A stretch of 64,000 nt of DNA from Corbicula japonica (lineage: Eukaryota > Mollusca > Bivalvia > Venerida > Cyrenidae): assembly GCA_038501625.1 (NCBI GenBank), contig JAZAYU010000035.1, forward strand, positions 754,001 to 818,000. Direction: 5' to 3'. A program made the translations under genes and the position numbers. Below, piece by piece: positions 40,401-52,400 of this stretch (within the stretch, counting starts at the first letter, position 1; each line of letters starts with the position of its first letter). The notes under the pieces are model-generated. The model did not search any database. It was not told where the DNA came from and was given only the letters and a program-made list of their open reading frames with translations.

Positions 40401-43400
40401 AGGTCAACAGCAGCTTTGCTGTCAAGGAGATCAAGGATTATTACATTCCAAATAGCAAGAACATCATCTTCAGGTAAATAAGCTGCGCTCTCTGTTGATC
40501 TTAGCTATAATCTTCTACTATGGAACAGCCACATGGCAACAAAGTGAATGACAATATGCTATTTCACAGCAACTTGTGGCAAAATGTGCTTGATCATCAA
40601 AATCACACGTCAAAACATTGTGCAAGGTCAAATAAATTGTGATCATCTTTTATTGTAGCCATGCCTATAAAAGAAATGTCGCACTGTGTACCTTCAAAAA
40701 TGATTGTTCATTAGGTGAGTCAGACTTCATCATAGAGAATGAACTTAAAAATGAACATATTTAATTGTGAAATAAGTGGTTAGTGTTATATCATTACAGA
40801 TATGCAGTGAAGGTCACAGAAGACCACCTTACCAGTATTCAGATGAACACATCCAAATCGGACGTCCACATCAAGCTTGTAGTGCTCAACAATGAGGAGG
40901 AAGTGGCAAGTACCCTGGGTAAAGGTCACGCCGTGATTCCTGCCTTTACTTTCCTCAAGGATATCAATCCGGATGAGGAGCCAAAACGATCCACATCCAG
41001 ATCATGTAAGTACTTCTTCACTGAAATCATTTATTGGTTTTCTGGCCCTTTACTTTGTAGCTCTAAGTTGGGATCTTATTTTGTTCATTTTATGTATTTC
41101 CCATTTTTGTCTAGAGATATTGTACATGCCATTCCTAGTAAAACAAATCACTAGAAACTTCTGTTTCGTTACTCTTTACTTGTACTTGAATCAAATATTT
41201 TGACACATTGGATTATTTGTCTGTTAGATAAGGCTTAAAGTGTCTTGTAGAACAGTAATCTTCATGTTTTTTTTTCAAGTACTTTTATTTTTACTCTATA
41301 TACAGACTTGCCAAGTGATTGTGAAATTTTAAGTGTAATTATTGGCCTCAAATGTGGAAAAAATTGTTTTCTTATAAGTCAAAGATGGAAATTGGTCAAA
41401 ATTGTTACTAAGAGTCAAGTATATTGCTTAAAACCCTGTAAATTTGTAAGAAAATATGAGGAGATTGATAAGGAGACTTGGCAATACTGTACTATATATA
41501 AGAATTAGAATTTTAATTGTGTAAGATGTCAATACAAGCATTATGAATTGGAGAATTTCTCCTTACAGTACATCCAGACCATTGTAAGCATTACACAAAC
41601 ATATCTCTGCCATAGTCAATAGCCTATCACCTGTGTTTGAACTCTTGCCATCTTTGAAATATATCTGCTCTACAAGTTTTATTTTCCCTGTACTCCATAT
41701 ACATGCCTTTTATCACATAGGCAGACAGTGGAGATTCAGATCAGCCTAAACATCCATGCCATCTGATTAGCATCTGCACTGTTCACTTTTAGATTCATTA
41801 GGTTACTGGTATTTCTGACTAGGAAGTAAACAGTTCAGATCCTGATCAGATGGCACAGATGTGCGAGATGATATGGATCTACAATGTTTGGCCATGCTAA
41901 GGAAAGATGTATATATGGCGTAAAGGGTTTTACTGTTAATGATTAAAATAAATAATTGAAAATAGAGTTTAGGTAGTCATTTTTACTTGCGATTGCTAGC
42001 ACATATTGAAGTGTTCTCAGCTTGAGCGTGTGGTTGTGATTTTCATTCTCACAAGTGTGTTACCAGCCTCGCTCTAATGTGTTTGATCATAGGGCTGTTT
42101 TGAAGGCGTGTATTGACCTATGAGGGTCCAAAAACAAAAGCCTTAAACTGGAGACCAGTCTCAAATCTCAAGCATTTGATTGGCTGAAATGGAGACAATT
42201 CTTCATTTCAGCCAATCAGACACTTGAGATTTGAAACTTGTTTCCAGTTTTATGATCTTGGGACCAGCAGATGATGTAGCTTGGTATTAGACTGTGCAGA
42301 TATGCTGAATTACCTGGGTCTATATTTGAAGCAAAAGTGAATTTCAATTATGGCCCCTGCTTATGGGTTCATTGACCAAAGCAAAATTTAAACTTGAGCA
42401 TTTCTAGTTACTTCAGCATGTTACAAGTTTCACCCCACCTGTTTTCATTAATGTTTATCGAGGACTAAATTTGTGAATTTTCTTCATGATCAAATTAAAT
42501 TATCCCCAAAATTGTGAACATGACCATTACACAGTTTAAGGTTGTACATTTGATAGTCATCACACCTTATGTATATATATGTAATTTATTATTTAAATAT
42601 AACATTTTGTACACTTTTGCTAGCATATTGCACTCTCATTTATTTACCATACATTGAAAATTGGTGTATGAAGTTTCACTTGCACATGATTTCTGTTATG
42701 TAATAATCTGCTATATTATCCAAAATAAAAAAAGCAACAACAAATAATTTGTCTAAAAAATCAACAGACTTTAAACTGATAATAGCATTATGGTTAACTC
42801 GAATTATTTGGATCATGTCAAGAGAAAATGTTTGTTAGAAGGGTGTTTTTGACATTTTCATGTTTCTAACTCAGATTTATTTGGCATTTATTGGTGATTT
42901 TGTTACTGATGCTGAAAATATTTTTTGTTTTTATTTCATTTATGCTTTACTCCATATATACCGGTTTTATTGCACATGATAAAAGTGTATATCTTGATCA
43001 GCCAGCACATTCAATCTATCTGATCACGATCAACACTGGTTGTAGAAATAACAAAATGACTCAAAATATGAACAGTGTAGATCCTAGATCAGATAGTATG
43101 GATGTCCCAGCTGATCTGGATCTACACTGTTTGTTCCCCATTATATAACAGCTATATCCCACCAGTAAAGTGTTAATAATCCATGTCCTCTGAACATCTA
43201 GATGATGTTATTTGAATGAATATCAAAATGCTGGTTAAATAATTTCTCTCGACAGCTTTAAAAAAAAATATTTATAGCTTTGCTTTTGGAAAAAAGTAAC
43301 ACGCTTTTTAACAAAGCGAGATGCAGCATCAGGATTGAAAAAAAAACAACAACTTTATGTGCAAACTTGTTAACATATAACATCTGTGTGAAGATGAAAC

Positions 43401-46400
43401 TCTTCTTCAAATAGACTTTTACTTTTATAATCAGCATTTTACAAAAACAATGTTTTACATAAGTTTTAATTTTCCAATTTATTTGTAGCCAATAAAGGAG
43501 ACAGTAAGGCAGCAGGCTCCAAGAAAGGAAAGAGAGGGGGTTCTGGGAAGAGCAATGACGGACGTGGATCGGTTAGTGAACTTGTTTATATGCAGGACTG
43601 GCTCAGTGTTCACAAAACAATCTGACAGGGCTTATTTGAGTTATGAATTTTTTATTAAGTGTCTTTCAAAACAAATTTCTTCTTTTGCAAAAAATCGGCC
43701 CCAGAATTTTATCATAAAAGTTGGCATCAAAATATGACATTAAATGTTAGCTGACAACAAAAATCAATGTCAGATAGTTTCTCTGAACACAACGTCAGAA
43801 TTTACTTCCTGTTAACAAAAAATTTGAGAATGCAAAAATAAACTTAACCAATATTTATCTTAGTGAATAACTAAACCTAACTTATAAAAGTTAAGAAAAT
43901 ATTAAATACATAAAACTGATCGTTAACAAGGGATGTTTTAGAAAACCACAGTATTATAGTTGCCTTTTTATTTGAAGAAACCTGGACAAAATTTAAAGTG
44001 AAATTTATTGTAGACCACATTGTTTTTTGTATTTTTTTACTCTCCCCAAGATAATTTTGATTGAATTCCATATGTTTTGAAAGAGCTTATTCTAACAAAT
44101 ATTAAGTGTGGTCTTGTTTAGCGATCTGATACAAGTAAAGTGTTCAACATTGATTGTTTGGCTGACTTATTAATTAGGGTAAGATCTGTTCTGTCATTGT
44201 TTGTTTTATTTAGGCCCCACATATTGGCCATGTGCTGTAAAAGTTTGTTGATAAGTTCTTGTGGAGTGGTTTAAAATTAACATCTGAATTTTCATCCACT
44301 GTTCTACCTACTAAAGTAATCTTATTTGCCTTGTCATTAAAATGATCATTTGTGAAACAAATCTTATCAGTATCTTTCCTTAACACTTTCCTCCATTTAT
44401 ACCCCTTTTATCTCATGTGCCAATGGTGTTGATCCAGGTCAGCCAGCATATCTAAGACATCTGATAAGAATCTGCAATGTCCGCTTGTTTGTCTGAAATA
44501 ACCTAATAAATCAGAAAGTGAACAGTACAGATCTTGATCAGATGGCATGGATATTTTGGCGGATCTGGATCTACACTGGTTGCACATGCAATAAAATGCA
44601 TTTATATGGAGTAGAGGGTTAACAAAGAGTGTCAACATAAAGGTGCAAGATGGGTGAGGTCCATTGTGATGGACAGGCAGGAAACTGTGAAATGCTATTC
44701 AGATTAAATTTAAGTTTGTTAAATATTTCAGAGTGCCCGTAGTCCCAGGGTATGTTGTATAGAACTGTACAGAGATTGTAATCAGGAGATTTCTGCATGC
44801 ATAGTAACTGTTAGACTGTTTTAGTAATTAATCTTGTAGGATGTTCATGGAAATACCCGAAATCAATATGATTTGGTGTTAACCATTTCCTCCATAGATA
44901 CACCTTTATTGCATGGGCAAACAGTTTAGATCCAGATCAACTGACACATTCTTGCCATCTGATCAGGACCTAAACTGTTCACTTTTTTATTCTTTAGGTT
45001 ATTTCTGACCAAAATGCGACCAGTGCAGATCCTGATCAGAAGGCACTGATCGCACATGTGTAAAAATGCGTATATATGGAGGAAAGGGTTATACAGGTGT
45101 ACACAATTGTTTATCCTGTTACTCCATGATATCCAATGGCCGTTATCACATGGGCAAAAAGTGGAGATGCAGATTAGAGATCATGTGCATGCAGTCTGAT
45201 TAGGATCTACACTGTTCGCTTGTTGATGCATAGTTAATTTCTGACCAAGAAGCAGACAGTATAGGTTCTGATCAGACTGTCGAGATGTGCCAGCTGATCT
45301 GGATCTACACTGGTTGCACATGTGGTAAAACCCTTATATGGCATAAAGGGACAACTTGATTATAGATTGAACAGTGAAAGGAGAACAGAAATCACTTTAT
45401 TGTTTTAAAGAAAAGAAAATAGAAGTCATAAAGGTTACAATGCATGAATTTGTTATGTTGTAGAGGACACATAGTCAAGAATATACAAGAATATATCATT
45501 ACATATATGTTTTATTACTCAGTTGTACATATTATAATATCGCTAGATTAGTAAAAACATGTATTATACATACATATGTCATACATGACAGTGTAACAAT
45601 TACATTACTTTATATGGTATCAAACATTACTGTCAACTTGTTTGAACTGTTTTTTTCCTATTGATCATCAGAGCTTGACTTTGTTCTGGAACATATTGAA
45701 GATTTCTTAATTGTTAAAAGAACATGACAAAGCAACAAACGTCTGTTTCCTTTTAATAGTTTCATGTTCTTTCTTAACATAATAATATCTTGTTTTGTGT
45801 TTTATATCAGTTTCATGTATAGTTTAATAATTTTGTAAACTTAACACTTTACTTAAAATTCAGTCAAACCCAACTGGCACTGCCAGGAAAAGAAAGGTAA
45901 TTGATCGGCTGTTGGTATTATTTGTCCATGGTGAATGTATGAGCAGCCTGATAGATAGCACTTCCAGTCCAAAAGGCACTAATACAGGTGGACGAATTTA
46001 TCGCAGCAGGGGAATTTATTTTTTGTGGGGGAAATTTATTGCAGGAGAATTTATGTTATTGGGGAAATTTATTGCAGCAGGGGAATTTATTTCATTGTGG
46101 GAATTAATTGCAGCAGGGAAATTTATTTCATGAGGGAAATTAATTGCAGCAGGGGAATTTAATTTAGTGGGGGGATCAAATTCAGTGGGGGAATTTATTT
46201 CAGCAGGGGAATTTAATTCAGTCAGAAAATTTATTGCAGCAACGGAATTTAATACAGTTAGAGAATTTATTGCAGCAGGGGAATTTTTATTCATTGGAAG
46301 AACTTATTGCAGCAGGGGTATTTTAATTCAGTGTTGGAATTATTGCTGCAGAGGAATTATTTAATTGAATTTCATGATTGGGAAGATCCATAAATTCACA

Positions 46401-49400
46401 GGCTGAAATGAACTTCACTGTTTACTTTTGTTTGTCCATGAAAGTTTGTCCCAGAATAACAAATTACCCTTTCCAGACAATCAGTGAAATAAAGTAAGCA
46501 TGAAAATAATTATTTTGTAATGCATTTATTTAACAATTTTTACATTACATAGAAATTCCCGATTTTTCTCCAGTGTTGTGCTGTAGCCTGTACTAAACAC
46601 CCTCCACCCCTCAAAAGTCCACCTCTTTAGGGTTCGAGGTTGCTATAGGATGACTATCAGGCTGCTCATCAAGTTTTTAAGGGTGCCGGTTATCAGATTG
46701 TTTCAGCAGGCTGTGTCATAAAACATGTCAGAGTGAAATAGCGTTTTATTGATTTTTTTAATTCATTTTGTGTGTGACTTTGTCCAGAAGAGTTACAGGA
46801 TATATCGATATGTGTTTGTTTGAAGTGAAGGCCTTTCTTAAAAAATCTTTAAACATATTTTTTTTATTTCTTTTCTGCAAAAGATTCCCGCTCATTTGTT
46901 AAGATTGGCCTTGAATTATAATATGTTTTGGAGATTTGGTGGATAGTTTTAAAGTTTACGTACAGTTTAACTTAAAATTATATTTTCTTGTGTATTTTCA
47001 ATTGTATTTTTCTTTCGTTAATTTATTATTATTATTTTGTAAAATAATCAAAACTTAAGAAAATTCATTCAAGTTAAAAGGTGATAAAATGACACACTAT
47101 TAAAAAACAATGATAACAAAATTTTAATCCTTTTCTGGAGTTTTGCTGATGACAGTTGTTCATATCTGTTTGCTGCAACATTTCAGACACCACCTCCTAG
47201 TGGCCGAAGTCCAGTGGTAAATAATCGCTTGTCATAAATGTCTCTGTAATAAACATCATTGCATTGCATTATAACAAAACGCATCTAGAATGGTAGCACT
47301 AATGATTTGAAGTTCTTTGTGATTGGTAAAATAAGGAACCTAAAATTAATGTTTAACCTGTGTTAAGAATGTCTGTTTAACATTTTCATCACACTTAAGG
47401 CAGCATTTTATGTTGAATGTGCCTGGTATTATTAACTCATGAACAAATGTATAATAAAACTAGTAAGTTGTTATTAAGCATTAACTCCAGCTTTTAGCCG
47501 GTCAGTTTGATAGCTTTTATTTAAAAAATAGTATTTAGCCAACTGTTTTCCAGAATTTAAAAAAATACCATTTAAAAAAACATTTCCAGGAAAGAAGGAG
47601 TTTGTAAATTTTCATATTTTGATACCTAGGCTGCGCATATCTGGTTATTCATGACCAGCTTGGCATATGAGAAAAAGGAAAGGTTCAGTTAGATAAGGGG
47701 CAGCAGTTATCTCATGGGCAAACAGTGTAGATCCAGATCAGTTGGCATATCCATGCTGTCTGATCAGGATCTACATTGTTCATTTTAGTTTAATTAGGTT
47801 ATTTCTGACCAAGATGCAACCAGCATAAATCCAGATCACATGGCAAAGATATGCTTGCTGATCTGTAGCTACACTGGTCCCACATGCAATAAAAGCCATA
47901 TAAATGGATTAAAGAGTTAACTATTTTACAGTACAAATGTACTTGTTTTGTTGGGCATGTGAAATAATCAGACATGCATTATGCATTACACAGTTATTTT
48001 ATTCAATGCACCCTGGCAAATGCACTTCTGGATTGTGGGCTAAATCTAACCTAATATAATCTAACTTGTTGTAACTTGTGCATATGATAGGGAAAAATAA
48101 TTCTATGTTCTTCTTCACTTGGAGAAGTTGTAGTGATTTAAATTCATATTCACACAAAATTTGCTACTAGTAACAGTGATTTTAATATCCATAAAACTTT
48201 TTAAGTCCTAGTTATGCAGAGACAACAAGCACTGGCCATCAAAAATTGTCATGCCAAGTTCAGTGAGCATGCTCAATATACTCCTTGTGCATCAAGACAC
48301 ATCTTTTTTTCAATATTTGATATGTTTGGGTTGCAAGGTTGTAGCTTCAATTATACTTGCAAACTTGTTTCTTGGAAGTTTGAGATGGGTAATTTGGGTT
48401 TGTGTTATGTAATACAGATTTCACAAATTTAATACATAAAATAAATGCACCTCAGTGTTGAGTATATAAAGTTCTATGTTTTGATATTCTTTTGTAACAG
48501 GAATAAAGTTGGTAACAAAAACGACAAAAGATCTATTTACTCCATATATATTGATATTATTGCCTGAGGGACCTATATAGATCAAGATCATCTGGCACAT
48601 CCTTAACCCTTTCCTAGATATATACGCATTTTTATGCATGTGCGACCAGTGTAGATCCAGATCAGCCGGCACATCCGTGCCGTCTGATCAGGATCTGCAC
48701 TGGTCGCATTTTGGTCAGAAATAACCTAATGAATCAAAAAGCGAACAGTTTAGATCCTGATCAGACGGCACAGATGTGCCGGCTGATCTGGATCTAAACT
48801 GTTTGCCCTAGCAATAAAGGTGTATCTATACAGGAAAGGGTTAATATGTGCTGACTGATCTGATCTGGATCTGCACTGTTCACCAATGGGAGAAAAGCCA
48901 TATCGTGTGGAGTAAAGGGTTAATCAAATGATTTGATTTTGTGGTGTAAGCCTTCTTACTTAGGTAGAGCATGTGCTAACATAGATTGTTTCTATGGTTA
49001 CAGCGTGGCAGTCAGATGGACCACCATTCTGATGGTGGAATGAGTGACGGAGACCTGGAGGAAAGAGACCTCAGGGTAAATCATTTTGCAATAACATTGT
49101 ACTGCCTTGACATGACAACTGTGTACAGATTGCTTTTGAGGGTACAAATTTAGCTCGGTGATACTGCTCTGTGACATTTTAATATATTTTCAAGCCGATC
49201 CTTTGCCTTCTTAGTTTTCATTGCCTGCCCCTAAAATGTGTGTGAATACATCAGTACAAAAACGCAGTATAAAACTTAAACTTGAGTTATGTAGCTAGTT
49301 TACAGAAGACTTGATTCTATGTGTGATTAAGCAGCTACTCTGTGTTATCAGCCATTTTTTTACAGATTACATTGGCAGCTATTGAAGAAAGGTTTAAATT

Positions 49401-52400
49401 TATTTCCTATTATAATAATTGGTCTTATAATTTGTCAATGTCTTTTACATACACTCTACAAACATACTTTGAAGAAATACATGGAGATTTTTTTATTTGT
49501 GTATCTTTTTTCTTTTTGGTAGAAATATAATATATGTTTACCATTAATGTTTTTCATTCACAGCCCCACAAGTACATCATTGAGGCACAAGTATTAAAGG
49601 AGAGCTGGCCCCTGTCAGAGGCAAGCTGGACATTTGTTCACATGCTGAAAGAACTAGAGAAAAATGAACTCAAAGGTGCTAATCACATATTAATATTTTA
49701 AACCTTTAGTCCATATATACTCTTTTTTGCGTTTACGCTAGTGTAGATCCAAATCAGCGTACACTCTGTGCCATCTGATCAGGATCTATGCCTGTAGCAT
49801 CTTGGTCAGAAATAACCTGATGAATCAAAACAAGAACATTGTAAATTGTGATGTCATGGACGTGGCGGCTGATCTTGATCTACACTGTTTGATCATGCAA
49901 TGAAAGGTGTATATATGGATTCAAGGGTTAATACAGTATTTTAAATCATATCACCTGTTTTTATATTGTGTTTGATTTTCTTTAATTATTAATATTACCT
50001 TACTTGAATAGGGGGTGTATGACAGGCATAGTTTAACTGACTAAATCATGAAATGTGTAGAGCCTAATCAGACATGGGTCTACACTGGCTGCAAATAAGA
50101 CAGATATCTGTTTTTATTGCCTTGACTTTTTGATACTTATGTAAACACAACTTTTTCATTTTCCTTGTTTAAAATATCCCCAGGATAGCATTTTTGCTGG
50201 ATATATAAGGTGCATAGTGCTTTGTTTATTTTATTGCATATATTTAAATTTCAGTTGCATTTAAAGAAAAGGCTGTTGAAGAACCAGCAAAGACAGAAAA
50301 GACCCCTGCTGCTGTAGATAAAGGGGCAAAGGGTGCTAAAGGTGCCAAAGGGGGTAAAGACAAGGGCAAGGACAAAGACAGTAAGGGCTCCAGACCTCCG
50401 TCTCAACAGTTTGATCAAGGAAAACCTCATTGGACTCTCCGAGTTGTCAGTGATGCTGTTGCTGTGGTAAGGTTAATTTCTTAAGCTTTTCATTTGATTG
50501 TAGATGTTCACATGTTTTTATAATAATTTTTGTGTTGCCTGACTAAGTGACATATAGAGATTACTTTCGTTGGATTCGGCAGGATCCCGATTTCCTTGTT
50601 TGGAGCCTAACTTTGGCACTGTAGGTCCAAATGACTCCAACTTGGTATGCATGCTTCTGGAAATGACTCGAAGTGCAGTGCAGAAGAACCGTAACTCTAC
50701 CTTGTTCCGTTTTTGAATTATTCCCCTTTGATTGATTTTTATAGAACATTTCTTGTCTGGAACATAACTATGTCACTATAGATTCAAATGACTCCAAACT
50801 TGGTATGCATGTTTCTTGCAATGAAGAATTACAAGTGCAGTGCACAAGAACCGTAACTCTACCTTGTTCTGTTTTTGAATTAAACCCCTTTGATTTTTAT
50901 AGAGCATTTCTTGTCTGGAGCGTAACAATGTCACCATATGTTTAAATGACTCAGTGTAGATCCAGATCAGCCGGCACATCTTTGCCATCTGATCAGGATC
51001 TGCATTGTTTGTTTATAGGTCAGAAATCTAATAGCGAACAGTGCATATATGAGGGCAAGGATGTGCCAGCTGATCTGGATCTAAAATGTTTGACATTGAA
51101 ATAACAGCCGTATTTATGAAGTAAAGGGTTAATTAAAGAATGACTTGCAGTTTGTAACTGTTATTATTATTAAGTCTTGTTGTTTGTATGTCAGGAGGAG
51201 ATAGAGATCAAGAAGGACACGGAGCGAGCTGATGAGATTAGAGCATTGAAGAAGGCCTGGGAGGATGCTGAACCAGGCAGAGCCGCCAAGGTAACTTAAC
51301 ACTTGCCATATTGTGTTCTCTTTTGTTCTTGCATTTGTACTGTGGCTTATTCAGATAAAAATATTTAAAATAAATTTTGTTAAATTGATAAAATTGTTGT
51401 ACTGCTATTTCAAATCAAAATATTTTCACTTAAAAAATTGTCATGTCTGTTTCTTTACTTTTATTTCCAATATGTGGCATAAAATAGCTGGAAGATGCAC
51501 AACTGTGCATTGTAGATATATATATTGGGGATACCATATATGATGTGGTTAAAATCATATTTTTAAGATTTACACATAAATCATTTAGAAAGTAGATTAA
51601 AAAATTAAAAAACGACAACTGATAAATACGCGTTGGCGTAAATTTGCACTATTATATTCTTCTATGAAGACTTATGTACTGAAATATAATGCTACCGCAG
51701 TATTTCATAGTTTTTACAAATAAAATGACTTGATTAACATTGGCCAACTTGTCTGTTGAGTTTCAACAGGGCCCAAGATCATAAAACTTAGATTGGAAAC
51801 CAGTCTCAAATCTCAAGCATCAGAATGGCTGAAATGGCGACCAGTCACCATTTCAAATCTTAGGCATCTGATTGGCTGATATGGCAACCAGTCACCATTT
51901 CAGCCAATCAGATGCTTGAGATTTGAGACTGGTTTTCAGAAATTAAGTTTTACGATCATTGGCCCAGATGTCACCATTTCAAATATTAGGCATCTGATTG
52001 GCTGAGATGCTTGAGATTTGAGACTGGTCTCCAGATTAAGTTTTATGATCTTTGGCCCAGATGTCTGAGAATTTTGTAATTTTTCTCCTAGGCAATGCAG
52101 TCAAGGTTAAAGTACCTGTCAACCCACACCATCAAGTTGAAGGATGATGAAGAGGAGGGTGGGGAAAAAGGTGAGGGCGAGGGGTATGTACCCCCACAGA
52201 CCCCAGGCTCCTTCCTCGGAGATGATGAGGGAAATCTCACCCTGGAGCCTCCGGCACCTCCTACACCCAAGGAAATACTACAACCTGTTGATTATACTCC
52301 ATTTATCAGGTAAACTACAAAAACAATTAAAATCTTCATAGATCCTTTAACCATTTCCTCCATAAATATGTGCTTTTACGCAATTGCGACCTGTGTAGAT

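Larger units (their letters stand above)
45093..47186. other. ADGB introns, mostly plain
   Basis: Outside the MITE at 45109, the micro-exon at 45864 and the 18-bp array, the stretches 45355-45863 and 46371-47186 hold only AT-rich sequence. Confidence 0.5.

Noticed and set aside
46016..46294. 92-codon minus-strand frame rich in PAAIN repeats
   Set aside because: It is a by-product of the 18-19-bp tandem array; no homology, start context or splice signals.
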